Notes under the pieces: generated by a model
The model's database searches: none
The model's input: the letters and a program-made list of their open reading frames with translations, nothing else
Told to the model about the DNA's origin: nothing
In this document: positions 1 through 8,065 of the stretch, one piece after another
Position numbering within the stretch: position 1 is the stretch's first letter
Layout of the letters: every line of letters starts with the position of its first letter
Position numbers and translations under genes: made by a program
Source: JANYIP01 sp031394045
GTDB taxonomy: Bacteria > Actinomycetota > Actinomycetes > Prado026
NCBI GenBank assembly: GCA_031394045.1
Contig: JANMWN010000114.1
Span: 1 to 35,581, forward strand
Length of the DNA stretch: 35,581 nucleotides
Reading direction: 5' to 3'

Positions 1-218
1 GGCATGCCTTCGGCGGGCACGCTCGCGCCGGTCTAGGCTGCGCTCGGAACCATCGTGAGCGATCTAATCGCCTCCTGGGATATTTAGCAAACAAAAGTTT
101 GGCAGGTATCTATCGCTGGCGATTGGATCGTGCAACACTCCCTCCGACGACCCGGACGGCCGGGCCGTCGACTCGATGGAGGTGCGTGGTTGTGGTTGGA
201 AAGCCTCGAACTCGGGAC
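1..218. other. Upstream region of the ABC-importer operon
   Basis: I see no convincing gene here. A TTG-initiated extension of the downstream lipoprotein gene reaches back to about position 99, but it encodes an Arg-rich stretch unlike a signal peptide, so I treat the segment as promoter and leader. It holds an AT-rich patch (about 79-101) with a short inverted repeat and a GC palindrome at 155-169 (GACGGCC-G-GGCCGTC). Confidence 0.5.
88..101. promoter_or_regulatory. Inverted repeat CAAAC-AAAA-GTTTG, possible operator
   Basis: A perfect 5-bp inverted repeat with a 4-bp A spacer sits in the only AT-rich patch upstream of the importer operon, about 120 bp before the lipoprotein start. Position and symmetry suit a regulator site. 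No regulator for it is identifiable in the window, and short repeats like this can occur by chance. Confidence 0.25.
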
Positions 219-1397
219 ATGCGGCGCGGCTTGTTCACGGCCTGCCTCGTCTCCCTGACGCTGGTGGTTGCGGCGTGCAGCAGCGGTGCTTCGACCGGGC
301 CAGCCTCGACAGGTGGCTCCACGCCAGCTGCGTCGTCAGGCGGCTCGACGGGTTCTGCGGCGGCGATCAACGCTGCCTACGACACGCTGCTCAAGGGCAC
401 CTGGACGACTCCGCCGACGGATGCGAGCCCCGCCGTCCCGGGCAAGACCATCATGCTCATCTCCTGTGGTCAGGCGAACGACAACTGCGTTGACATGGGG
501 CGCGGTGTCAACGACGCCGCGAAGATCCTGAACTGGAAGGTCATCCTCTGCGACGGCGCGCTCGACCCAGTCAAGGCGCAGGCCTGCTTCCGACAGGCGG
601 GCTCGCAGAAGGTCGACGGCATCGTCAACCTGGCATGGGACTGCCCGAACGTGAAGGCCCCGCTCCAGCAGGCAGTCGCCGCCGGCATCAAGGTTGTCGG
701 CGTCCACGCCTTCGACTGCGGGCAGGTGACATCGGGCGACAAGAACTTGTTCACCGATTTCATCAGCTATGGGAGCAGGTACGCGGACCAGCCGGCAGCC
801 TGGCGTGCTTGGGGAGCTGCGATGGGCGTCGCCGCGTTGAAGGCTGCCAACGGCGGCGCGGTCCTCTACCCCAACGACTCGGCCGAGTTCGCCTCGTTCA
901 AGTTCATGGGTGAGGGTTGGCATGCCAAGGTCACCGAGCTGTGCTCGTCCTGCAAGGTGTACGACCTGCCGTGGACCGTCTCCGAGGCGGGTCCGAAGCT
1001 CGAGGCCAAGATCCAGGCGCAGCTGCTCCAGCACCCGGACATCACCGAGGTCAGCACGGCCGTGAACCCGGCGCTCGGCTTCTTCAACGGCGTCCAGCAG
1101 TCCGGCAAGGCCGGCAAGGTGGCGCTCGTCGAGGGCCACGGCTCGATCACCGAAGGCGACTGGGTCCGTGCCGGCAAGATGACGGCGCTGATCGGCTGGC
1201 CGGTTGACTGGTGGGGCTTCGCGGCTCTCGACACGCTGAACAGCTCGTTCGCCGGGCGGCCGCAGGTGGACCAAGGGATCGGCTTCGCGATCATCGACAA
1301 GGACCACAACCTCTACCCGTCGGGCCAGCCCTTCCTTGCAACGGGCGTGGGCATCGACCTCGCGGCTGCGTACGGCAAGCGCTGGGGCACCTCGTGA
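219..1397 (+). CDS. Sugar-type ABC transporter substrate-binding lipoprotein
   Basis: Extracytoplasmic solute-binding protein of the ribose/xylose type (periplasmic-binding-protein, LacI-like fold), 392 aa. The ATG at 219 gives a textbook lipoprotein signal: Arg-Arg, a hydrophobic stretch and the lipobox VAAC with Cys20, followed by a Ser/Gly/Thr-rich linker to about residue 48. The binding domain starts near PGKTIMLISCGQ and contains the typical runs DGIVNLAWD and AGIKVVGVHAFD. Unusually for the family it has eight further Cys residues, including a CSSC, so disulfides are likely outside the membrane. The ATPase gene follows 10 bases downstream. The ligand is unknown; the catabolic neighbourhood suggests it need not be a sugar. 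The importer role is secure, the substrate is not. Confidence 0.88.
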   Translation: MRRGLFTACLVSLTLVVAACSSGASTGPASTGGSTPAASSGGSTGSAAAINAAYDTLLKGTWTTPPTDASPAVPGKTIMLISCGQANDNCVDMGRGVNDAAKILNWKVILCDGALDPVKAQACFRQAGSQKVDGIVNLAWDCPNVKAPLQQAVAAGIKVVGVHAFDCGQVTSGDKNLFTDFISYGSRYADQPAAWRAWGAAMGVAALKAANGGAVLYPNDSAEFASFKFMGEGWHAKVTELCSSCKVYDLPWTVSEAGPKLEAKIQAQLLQHPDITEVSTAVNPALGFFNGVQQSGKAGKVALVEGHGSITEGDWVRAGKMTALIGWPVDWWGFAALDTLNSSFAGRPQVDQGIGFAIIDKDHNLYPSGQPFLATGVGIDLAAAYGKRWGTS

Positions 1398-1407
1398 GTT
1401 CTTCGCG

Positions 1408-2967
1408 ATGAGCTCGTCTCCAGCCGTGGACGGGTCTCGGACGGCACTCGCCGTCCGAGGCCTGTCCAAGGCTTTCGGGAGCACCCAGGCACTGGACGAC
1501 TTCTCGTTCGAAGTACGCCAGGGTGAGGTGCACGCCCTCGTAGGGGGCAACGGCTCAGGGAAGTCGACGTTCATCAAGATCCTGGCCGGCGTGTACAGCG
1601 GGGACGCGGGCGAGATCGAGACCGTCGCCGAGGGTCGGGCGTCGCTCACCGACTTCACCCCCGACCGCGCGCTTCACGCCGGGCTCAGGTTCGTCCATCA
1701 GAACCTGGGCATCGTGCCGTCGATGAACCTGATGGACAACCTCGCACTCGGGCACGGCTATCCGACCTCCTTCGGTGGGCGCATCCGCTGGCGCAGCTGG
1801 CGGCGCCAGTGCCGCGAGACTCTGGCCCGTTTCGGGATCAGCGCGTCACCGGACGACTCGGCCCAGACGCTGAGCACCCCCAACCTCGCCATGCTCGCGG
1901 TCGCGCGGGTTCTTCAGGACATCCAGACCATCGATGACGTCATCCTCGTGTTCGACGAGCCGACGGCCGCGCTGGCCCAGCGCGAGGCGCAGGCACTCCT
2001 CCGGTCGATCCGTGAGCTGGCCGACCAGGGGGCGGCCGTCATCTTTGTGACGCACCGGCTGGAGGAGGTACAACTCGTCGCAGACCGGGTCACGGCAGTC
2101 CGCGACGGCCGCTTCGCTGGAACGGCAGACGCGCGTTCCATGACGCACGCCGACATCGTCGAGCTGCTGCTCGGCCATCGGCTCGCGGCGCTGGAAACCG
2201 CTCCGGCGAGCAAGAGCACAGGGGCGCCGGTGCTGGAGATGGCCGACGCCTGCAGCGGGCCGATCCGCTCCGTGAACCTCACAGTTCGTGATGGGGAGTG
2301 CGTCGGGGTCGCTGGCCTGCTGGGCAGCGGCCGCACCGAGCTCCTTGAGCTGATCTTCGGGATGCGCAAGCTCGAGAGCGGTGAGCTCAAGATCGCAGGG
2401 GAGCCGGTCGTCCGTGCCCGGCCGTCGGCGATGAAGGCAGCAGGTGTCGCCATCGTCCCCGAGGACCGCATCGCCACCGGTGTCTTCGCGGGGTTCTCGG
2501 TGGCGGAGAACATGACGGCGGGGCACGTCGCTCGCTATTTCCGGGGCGGCTGGCTGCGTGACCGAGCCCTGCGTCGCGACGTATCCAGCGACATCCGCAC
2601 GTTCACGGTCAAGGCATCCTCGCCGGACGCACCGATCGAAACGCTCTCCGGCGGGAACCAGCAGAAGGTGGTGCTGGCCCGGTGGCTCCGCGAGAGTCCC
2701 CGGCTGCTCCTGCTCGACGAGCCCACCCAGGGCATCGACGTCGGCGCTCGCGAGGAGATCTACGGACTGATCTCGCAGGCGCGCGAAAGGGGCATGGCCA
2801 CCGTGGTGGTGAGCTCGGAGTTCGAGGAGCTCACCCGCCTGTGCGACCGCATCGTCGTTCTCACGCGCGGACAGATCACCGGCGAGGTTGACCGGGGCGT
2901 CTCAGCCCACGAGCTGTTCGAGCTCGTCCTGTCGAAGCAAGCACCCATCCCGCAGGGGGGATCTTGA
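1408..2967 (+). CDS. Sugar-type ABC transporter ATP-binding protein (two ATPase domains)
   Basis: Cytoplasmic ATPase of an RbsA/XylG-type importer, 519 aa, with two fused nucleotide-binding domains. The first has a good Walker A (GGNGSGKST, residues 46-54) and Walker B (VILVFDEPTAAL), but a degenerate signature (LSTPNLAML in place of LSGGQ). The second has the reduced P-loop GLLGSGRTELL usual for the family, a canonical signature LSGGNQQKVVLARWL and Walker B LLLLDEPTQGID. This asymmetry is common in carbohydrate-uptake CUT2 ATPases. The ATG at 1408 is chosen because longer in-frame starts run back into the lipoprotein gene. The permease start overlaps the stop by four bases, so the two are translationally coupled. 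Confidence 0.92.
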   Translation: MSSSPAVDGSRTALAVRGLSKAFGSTQALDDFSFEVRQGEVHALVGGNGSGKSTFIKILAGVYSGDAGEIETVAEGRASLTDFTPDRALHAGLRFVHQNLGIVPSMNLMDNLALGHGYPTSFGGRIRWRSWRRQCRETLARFGISASPDDSAQTLSTPNLAMLAVARVLQDIQTIDDVILVFDEPTAALAQREAQALLRSIRELADQGAAVIFVTHRLEEVQLVADRVTAVRDGRFAGTADARSMTHADIVELLLGHRLAALETAPASKSTGAPVLEMADACSGPIRSVNLTVRDGECVGVAGLLGSGRTELLELIFGMRKLESGELKIAGEPVVRARPSAMKAAGVAIVPEDRIATGVFAGFSVAENMTAGHVARYFRGGWLRDRALRRDVSSDIRTFTVKASSPDAPIETLSGGNQQKVVLARWLRESPRLLLLDEPTQGIDVGAREEIYGLISQARERGMATVVVSSEFEELTRLCDRIVVLTRGQITGEVDRGVSAHELFELVLSKQAPIPQGGS

Positions 2968-4016
2968 GCACTGTCGTCTCGGTTCTGGAGCGCTTCGCGC
3001 TGCTGATCATGCTCGTTGTCGCAGTGATCTTCTTCAGCGTCAATCCCGCCACCCCGGTGTTCTTCACCGTCCAGAACCTTCAGAACCTGCTCATCAACGA
3101 GGCCCTGCTGGTCCTGATCGCAGTAGCTACGACGCTGCCGCTCGTGGCCGGGCAGATCGACTTGTCGGTCGGGCCGAGCGCCGGTCTGATCGCGCTCGTC
3201 ACTGCGGGTCTGATGTCGCGCAACGGCCTGCCGCTCGTCGTCGCGATACTCGGTGCGGTCGTGGCTGGCGTCCTGGTCGGCCTGGTGAACAGCCTGCTCA
3301 TCGCGCGCATCGGGATCTCGTCGATCGTCGCCACGTTAGGCATGGCCAGCGTCATCTCGGCGGTGACCTACCTGTACTCCGGCGGACTCTCGATCGTCAC
3401 CGGCATCTCGCCGGCCCTGACAGACTTCGGGTCCGGCAAGTTCCTCGGTATCCCCGACCCGGTCGTCGTCGTCGCGATCATCTCGCTGCTTGCTTGGTAC
3501 GTCCTCGGTTATACCCCTGTCGGACGCAGCCTGCTGGCTGTGGGCTCCAGCCCGGGCGCTTCCACGCTCGTCGGGCTGAGCGTGCGCAAGCACGTGGCCG
3601 CCAGCCTGGTGGCCGCTGGGGTGCTCGTGAGCATCAGCGCTGTGCTCCTGGTGGCGATCCAAGGTGGAGCCAACCCGCAGCTCGGGCCCGCATTCACGCT
3701 GCCGGCGGTGGCTGCGGCCTTCCTCGGCGGTACGGCGTACCAGCGGGGCCGCGTGAACATCCTCGGCACGGTCACGGCAGTGTTCTTCATCGGCGTCGTC
3801 GTCAACGGCCTGACCCTGTGGGGATTCGCCGGCTGGGTCTCCGACCTCGTCAACGGCCTCTCGCTGCTCATCGCCGTGGGGATCTCGACGATCGCAGGTC
3901 GCCGTCAAGGTACGCACCCGGTGTCGACCGTCGAGCCTCCGCCGGCCGCCGACGACGACGGGTCCGCAGCCGACGACGGGCAGCTGCACCTGCTGGTCGC
4001 GCGCAAGGACGCGTGA
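2964..4016 (+). CDS. Sugar-type ABC transporter permease
   Basis: Inner-membrane permease of the RbsC/XylH type (BPD_transp_2 family), 350 aa, with about eight to ten hydrophobic segments from residue 10 to about 315 and a polar Asp-rich C-terminal tail. The family-typical loops LPLVAGQIDLSVGPSAGLIALV and FLGGTAYQRGRVNILGT are present. The TTG start at 2964 overlaps the ATPase stop (TTGA) and is preceded by a strong G-rich ribosome-binding site (2953-2960). It completes the lipoprotein/ATPase/permease set. The next gene starts 62 bases downstream, or overlaps if the alternative GTG at 4013 is used. Confidence 0.92.
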   Translation: MSTVVSVLERFALLIMLVVAVIFFSVNPATPVFFTVQNLQNLLINEALLVLIAVATTLPLVAGQIDLSVGPSAGLIALVTAGLMSRNGLPLVVAILGAVVAGVLVGLVNSLLIARIGISSIVATLGMASVISAVTYLYSGGLSIVTGISPALTDFGSGKFLGIPDPVVVVAIISLLAWYVLGYTPVGRSLLAVGSSPGASTLVGLSVRKHVAASLVAAGVLVSISAVLLVAIQGGANPQLGPAFTLPAVAAAFLGGTAYQRGRVNILGTVTAVFFIGVVVNGLTLWGFAGWVSDLVNGLSLLIAVGISTIAGRRQGTHPVSTVEPPPAADDDGSAADDGQLHLLVARKDA

Positions 4017-4078
4017 CCGACCGGCTTCCCGCCAGCCCAGCACGCCCGACCGGATCCGACACAGATTGGGGTAACGAA

Positions 4079-5056
4079 GTGCTCGACGAAAAGTCCATCC
4101 GCATTCGCGTCCTGTCAGCCGTACTCGAACCGGTGGTGGCCTCGGTCTACTTCTCGCCCGAGGGGCACGACGCCTTCCATGCACTCGGGTTCGGGCCCAG
4201 CAGTGGCGAGGTTCCCTACGACGAGTGGGGCACTCCCCACTGGGGCCCCTGCCTGATGCCTGACTACACCGCCTACATCTCGAGCCGCGGCGCTCTCATG
4301 GGGAACCCTACGGGTGCTGTCGTGGCTGCCACGTTCGGTGTCTTCCAGCCGGCCATGGTCATCGCGATGTGGAACGAGGGCCGGAGCATCGCCAGCCCGG
4401 AGGCCTCCAGGGCTGCGCGCGACGCCGGTGCGATCGCCCAGCTGGAACGCATCCTCGGCCCGAAGCCGGACGAGGTCGACCGGGTCAACGAGCTGCTCGC
4501 CCGAGCGGGGAAGGGGTTGCCCCTGCCAGGTCGGCCGATGTACGCAGGGCTGATGTCGATGGAGCTCCCGCCTGCGCCGCTCGGGACGATGTGGCGGCTG
4601 GGCGATCGCCTGCGCGAGTTCCGCGGCGACGCGTTCGTCGCGGCCTGGACGACCGCAGGCTTCGGTGGGTGCCAGATCCAGCTGCTGACCGAGATCCTGG
4701 CCGGCTTCCCGCCGCGCAGCTATACCAGCGCCCGAGGGTGGACCCCGGAGGAGATGAACCAGGCGGAGGCGGAGCTCACGGCGATGGGCTACGTGGCCGA
4801 CGGCAAGGCGACCGAGGCCGGTCGCCGGGTTCGTGAGGAGATCGAGGTGGCGGTCGATGTGAGCTGTGCGCTGATGGTCGACAACCTCGGCGACGACATC
4901 GTCGAGCTCGTCGCGGTCCTCAGCAAGTGGGGCGAGACCATCGTCGCAGCCAAGGGGCACGCGCCGGCCACCCCGCAGCAGCAGATCATGGACCCCGACA
5001 TCCAGACCTGGATGACCGAGCACGGTCTCAACAGGTTCGCGTTCGGACCGAGCTAG
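4079..5056 (+). CDS. SCO6745-like (SalR-type) helical protein
   Basis: Protein of 325 aa resembling the actinobacterial SCO6745 family, often labelled helix-turn-helix or SalR-like. The N-terminal EPVVASVYFSPEGHDAF and the following 'F..FQPAMV' segment match that family's pattern as I remember it; the biochemical role of the family is not established. I prefer the GTG at 4079, seven bases after a GGGG ribosome-binding site, over the GTG at 4013 that overlaps the permease stop. The gene lies between an importer and a SnoaL-like gene, so a role in handling the imported compound, or in sensing it, is plausible but unproven. There is no signal peptide or membrane segment. Confidence 0.6.
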   Translation: MLDEKSIRIRVLSAVLEPVVASVYFSPEGHDAFHALGFGPSSGEVPYDEWGTPHWGPCLMPDYTAYISSRGALMGNPTGAVVAATFGVFQPAMVIAMWNEGRSIASPEASRAARDAGAIAQLERILGPKPDEVDRVNELLARAGKGLPLPGRPMYAGLMSMELPPAPLGTMWRLGDRLREFRGDAFVAAWTTAGFGGCQIQLLTEILAGFPPRSYTSARGWTPEEMNQAEAELTAMGYVADGKATEAGRRVREEIEVAVDVSCALMVDNLGDDIVELVAVLSKWGETIVAAKGHAPATPQQQIMDPDIQTWMTEHGLNRFAFGPS

Positions 5057-5103
5057 AGCCAGCGCCACCCCCTGATCGGCATGACGAGGAGAGGACAGGA
5101 ACG

Positions 5104-5502
5104 ATGCCCCACCCGAACGAAGAGATCGTCCACAACTTCTTCAAGGCCTTCGCGACCGGGGACATGAAGCTCCTCGAGTCGATCACGACCGACGACCTGG
5201 TCATGTACGAGCCGGGTACCACTGCGGTGGCCGGTGAGTACAAGGGCCGCGACGCCGTGCTGGCCTTCTTCGGCGAGCTGGGCCGCATCACCGAGGGGAG
5301 CCTGAAGATCGAGTCCGTCAATCAGGTGCTCGCGAACGACGCGGTGGGGATCTCGTTGTTCGACTGCTCGGCCGTCCGCCACGGCGAGCGCATCACCAGC
5401 CAGGTGGCGGAGGTCTACACCATCACGGACGGCAAGATCTCCAGCATCCGGGCCTACGTCTACGACATGCCCGAGTGGGACCGCGCCTACCGCGAGGAGT
5501 AG
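5104..5502 (+). CDS. SnoaL-like / NTF2-fold protein
   Basis: Small 132-aa alpha+beta barrel protein of the SnoaL/nuclear-transport-factor-2 superfamily. N-terminal helices (EEIVHNFFKAFATGD) are followed by strand segments and a closing strand motif DGKISSIRAYVYD typical of the fold. Members act as isomerases, hydratases, cyclases or ligand binders, including ketosteroid-isomerase-like enzymes. The ATG at 5104 follows a clear GAGGAGAGGA ribosome-binding site. It is the last gene of the importer operon, 47 bases after the SCO6745-like gene. Its reaction cannot be assigned from sequence. Confidence 0.8.
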   Translation: MPHPNEEIVHNFFKAFATGDMKLLESITTDDLVMYEPGTTAVAGEYKGRDAVLAFFGELGRITEGSLKIESVNQVLANDAVGISLFDCSAVRHGERITSQVAEVYTITDGKISSIRAYVYDMPEWDRAYREE

Positions 5503-5519
5503 GGCCGCGGGAGTCGGCG

Positions 5520-5549
5520 CCCGGTCAGGCTGTGACGGCCCTGGCCGGG
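5520..5549. terminator. Hairpin between convergent genes, probable bidirectional terminator
   Basis: A 10-bp stem with one G-T wobble (CCCGGTCAGG pairing with CCTGGCCGGG) and a 10-base loop lies between the stop of the SnoaL-like gene and the stop of the convergent MarR/OhrR gene. There is no T-tract, as is usual for GC-rich actinomycete hairpins. Confidence 0.5.
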
Positions 5550-5572
5550 TGTTGATCCTCCGCGGCGGCGAG

Positions 5573-6016
5573 CTAGTCCTCCGCGACGGAGAGGACCTCG
5601 ACGAACGCGAACAGGTGGTCCCGGACGGCGATCAAGGTCGCGTCGTCGCTCTGGTAGCACGTCTTGATCCGGTGCTGGATGCCGGCCGCTCGTGCCTTCA
5701 TCCTCAGCCCGGCGGCCGAGACGGTCACGATCACGCGCCGCTCGTCTGCCGGGTCGCGGGTCCGGAGCACGAGACCCTTGGTCTCCATCCGCTTGATCAG
5801 CGGGGTGAGCGTGCCGTTGTCGATGTGCAGCTTCCTGCCGAGGGCGCCGACGGTGAGCCCCCCGTGGGACTCCCACAGGGCGAGCATCACGTAGTACTGC
5901 GGGTAGGTGAGCTCGAACGGTTCGAGCACGGGTGCGTAGGTACGCGCCACCGCCCGGCTCGCGGCATAGAGCGCAAAGCACAGCTGGGTCTCGAGCTCGG
6001 GAACTTTGTCCACCAT
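5573..6016 (-). CDS. OhrR-like MarR-family transcriptional regulator
   Basis: Winged-helix regulator of 147 aa. The N-terminus (ETQLCFALYAASRAV) and the DNA-recognition region (IDNGTLTPLIKRMETKGLV, then RTRDPADERRVIV) closely resemble OhrR, the organic-hydroperoxide sensor. Cys13 lies where the OhrR redox cysteine is found, and the following Tyr residues (YAASR, RTYAP, TYPQYY) are in the expected places. OhrR normally represses ohr peroxidase; no ohr gene is present here. It lies 56 bases downstream of the SDR/MaoC/CoA-ligase operon on the same strand and may be its last cistron or be transcribed from its own promoter (see the palindrome at 6025-6036). The redox-sensor role is inferred from residues only. 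Confidence 0.85.
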   Translation of the reverse strand: MVDKVPELETQLCFALYAASRAVARTYAPVLEPFELTYPQYYVMLALWESHGGLTVGALGRKLHIDNGTLTPLIKRMETKGLVLRTRDPADERRVIVTVSAAGLRMKARAAGIQHRIKTCYQSDDATLIAVRDHLFAFVEVLSVAED

Positions 6017-6024
6017 CTCAGGCT

Positions 6025-6036
6025 ATCGCGCGCGAT
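6025..6036. promoter_or_regulatory. Perfect palindrome upstream of the OhrR-like gene
   Basis: ATCGCGCGCGAT is a perfect 12-bp palindrome that ends nine bases upstream of the regulator's start codon. This position suits an autoregulatory operator. It is not the AT-rich OhrR box known from Bacillus, so assigning it to this protein is a guess. Confidence 0.35.
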
Positions 6037-6072
6037 CAAATCGAGTGCTGTCGGTCTGCTCTGCCGGCCCGG

Positions 6073-6810
6073 TCACAGCATCACCAACCCACCGTCGTTG
6101 CTGATGGCCTGGCCGGTCAGGTAGCCGGCGGTGTCCGACAGCAGGAAGCCGATGACACCCGCGCACTCAGCCGCGGTGGCCACCCGCTGCAGCGGAAGCC
6201 CGCCGAGGCGCTGCGCGAGGACGTCGTCGGCCGTGGTACCGCGGATTCCGGCCAGCCCGTCGAGGACCTGCTGCTGCATGGCCGTGTCGATCATCCCTGG
6301 GCAGACGGCGTTGACCCGTACACGGGGAGCGAAGGCGTACGCGAAGGATCGGGTGATCGAGAGCACGGCCGCCTTAGACGCCGAGTACACGGCCGTCTCG
6401 GTGTTCGCGTTGAGCCGCGCAGCCGTCGAGCTGACGTTGACGATCGCGCCGCCATCGACCAGGCTCGCGCCGATTCGTTGAGTCAGGTCCCAGGTCGCCT
6501 CAACGTTCACCTCGAACACGCGGCGCAGGTCGTTGACCGTGCTCTCGGCGATCGGTTTGATCAGGACGACGCCAGCCGCGTTGACCAGGTACCTGGCACC
6601 GGCGGCTCGGCGGACCAGTGCGTGCCGCTCGCCCGGCCGGCGCAGGTCGCAGGTAAACGGCTCGACCCCCGTGACGGTCTCGAGCCCGGCAGCGTCGCGG
6701 TCCACGGCCAGCACGTCGACGCCCGCGTCGCGGAGCATCTCTGCAGTAGCTCGGCCGATCCCGGACGCCGCTCCGGTCACGACGGCCCGCCCGGACACCT
6801 CGACGCTCAT
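6073..6810 (-). CDS. SDR family NAD(P)-dependent oxidoreductase
   Basis: Classical short-chain dehydrogenase of 245 aa. It has the cofactor glycine motif TGAASGIG near residues 12-19, an acidic residue after strand 2 (AVDRD) suggesting NAD(H), NAAG, the Ser region NVSST, the catalytic YSASK and the VNAVCPGMIDT segment, and it ends in a TGQAISNDGG motif. It probably oxidises or reduces a hydroxy/keto group on a CoA-bound or free intermediate. The ATG at 6810 overlaps the stop of the preceding SDR gene by four bases (ATGA). It is the most distal enzyme gene of the operon that starts at 10902. Confidence 0.9.
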   Translation of the reverse strand: MSVEVSGRAVVTGAASGIGRATAEMLRDAGVDVLAVDRDAAGLETVTGVEPFTCDLRRPGERHALVRRAAGARYLVNAAGVVLIKPIAESTVNDLRRVFEVNVEATWDLTQRIGASLVDGGAIVNVSSTAARLNANTETAVYSASKAAVLSITRSFAYAFAPRVRVNAVCPGMIDTAMQQQVLDGLAGIRGTTADDVLAQRLGGLPLQRVATAAECAGVIGFLLSDTAGYLTGQAISNDGGLVML

Positions 6811-7616
6811 GAGCTGGCTCCCAAGGGTGCCGCGGAACTCGTTCTGGCTGACGGGATCCCCCCGTAGGTCGACCACGACGGCGTCACTAGCCAGCCGGCG
6901 TCGACCGGGAGCGTGACGCCGGTGATGGAGGCTGCGTCGTCGCCGGCCAGGAACGCGACCGCGAGGGCGACGTCGATCGCCGGTACGAGCCGGCCCATGG
7001 CAGCGGCAGCCGACATCAGGGCCGGGTCTCGCTCGCCTGAGGCGATCACCGCCTCCATCGCCGGCGTGAGGGTGTAGCCCGGCGCTACGCAGTTGACCCG
7101 TACGCCGGACGCCCCCCACTCGGCCGCCAGGTTCGCAGTCAGCTGCACCAGCGCTGCCTTCCCGGGGCCGTACGCGTGCAACGGGGTGGAACGCATCGCC
7201 GTCACCGACGCGATCGTCACGATGCTGCCGGCGCCGCGGGCGGCCATCCGGCTGCCGAAGGCGGCCGCGCACAGCCACGTGCCCCGGACGTCGACGTCCA
7301 TGATCGCGTCCCACAGCTCGAGCGTCATGCGCTCCGGGGGCAGCGGCGGTTGGGTGATCCCGGCCGACGTGACGAGCACGGAGACCGGGGCCAGCTCGCG
7401 GTCGAGCCGCAGCGCGAGCTCCTCGGCGGCGAGAGGGTCTGCGACGTCGAGCCGGATGCCGAGCCCGCCGAGGTCCGCCGCCACGGTGGCGGCGCGGTCC
7501 TCGTCCAGGTCCGCCACCACGACGTACGCGCCCCGACCCGCGAGCACGCGTGCCGTCGCCTCGCCGATCCCGCTCGCGCCGCCGGTCACGACGGCGACCA
7601 TGTCCTGCCTGGTCAC
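6807..7616 (-). CDS. SDR family NAD(P)-dependent oxidoreductase
   Basis: Short-chain dehydrogenase of 269 aa, with TGGASGIG, ADLDED after strand 2 (NAD-type), an SAG in place of the usual NAG, IASV, catalytic YGPGK and VNCVAPGYTLTP. The GTG at 7616 overlaps the upstream MaoC stop (GTGA); an ATG at 7601 is an alternative. After the usual closing motif (TLPVDAGW) it has a tail of about 24 residues rich in Ser/Ala/Gly that is not needed for the fold. The substrate is unknown. Two SDRs in one operon suggest two successive alcohol oxidations or one oxidation and one epimerisation. Confidence 0.9.
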   Translation of the reverse strand: MTRQDMVAVVTGGASGIGEATARVLAGRGAYVVVADLDEDRAATVAADLGGLGIRLDVADPLAAEELALRLDRELAPVSVLVTSAGITQPPLPPERMTLELWDAIMDVDVRGTWLCAAAFGSRMAARGAGSIVTIASVTAMRSTPLHAYGPGKAALVQLTANLAAEWGASGVRVNCVAPGYTLTPAMEAVIASGERDPALMSAAAAMGRLVPAIDVALAVAFLAGDDAASITGVTLPVDAGWLVTPSWSTYGGIPSARTSSAAPLGASS

Positions 7617-8065
7617 GAGTTCCGCGCCTTCCCTTGCTGTTTCGGCGCCACGCACATGGTGGCCTCGCCACGTACGCAGAGCTCCGCGTCCCGGTGCTCC
7701 TCGAGCGAGATGGTGACTAGGAGGCTGTCGCCCTCCGGCCGGACCGCCGTCACCTCGCCGGTGATGACGAGGGCGTCGCCTGCGTACGCCGGAGCCCGGT
7801 TCTGCCACGACAGCGACCGCAGCGCCGATCCCGGACCGAAGGCCTGCAGAGCCGCATCGGCGAGGAAGCATGCGTGCAGGTGCGACTGCACCACGACGCC
7901 GTCAAACCCCTCGTCGCGGGCGTACGGCAGGTCGTAGTGGATGCGGTGCGGGTTCGCGGTCGCGGCGCTGAACAGGAACAGCTGCGCGGACGTGGTCTCG
8001 CGCAGCTGCGCGGGGATGCGCATCCCGACATGGGGCTCCGCCACGATGCTGCTCATCCCGCTCAC
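7613..8065 (-). CDS. MaoC-like hydratase subunit (catalytic hot-dog domain)
   Basis: Single hot-dog domain of 150 aa with the hydratase/dehydratase core SAATANPHRIHYDLPYA followed by GFDGVVVQSHLHA. The NPHRIHYD segment supplies the catalytic His in MaoC/HTD2-type enzymes that hydrate or dehydrate enoyl-CoA thioesters. The GTG at 8065 overlaps the stop of the companion gene by four bases; an ATG at 8056 is an alternative. The companion gene encodes the complementary domain, so the active enzyme is probably a heteromer, as in ChsH1/ChsH2 of cholesterol side-chain degradation (known family precedent; identity with it is not claimed). Confidence 0.82.
   Translation of the reverse strand: MSGMSSIVAEPHVGMRIPAQLRETTSAQLFLFSAATANPHRIHYDLPYARDEGFDGVVVQSHLHACFLADAALQAFGPGSALRSLSWQNRAPAYAGDALVITGEVTAVRPEGDSLLVTISLEEHRDAELCVRGEATMCVAPKQQGKARNS

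Noticed and set aside
336..1658. Minus-strand reading frame (440 codons) opposite the lipoprotein gene
   Set aside because: It is a shadow of the substrate-binding protein gene and has no ribosome-binding site or family motif.
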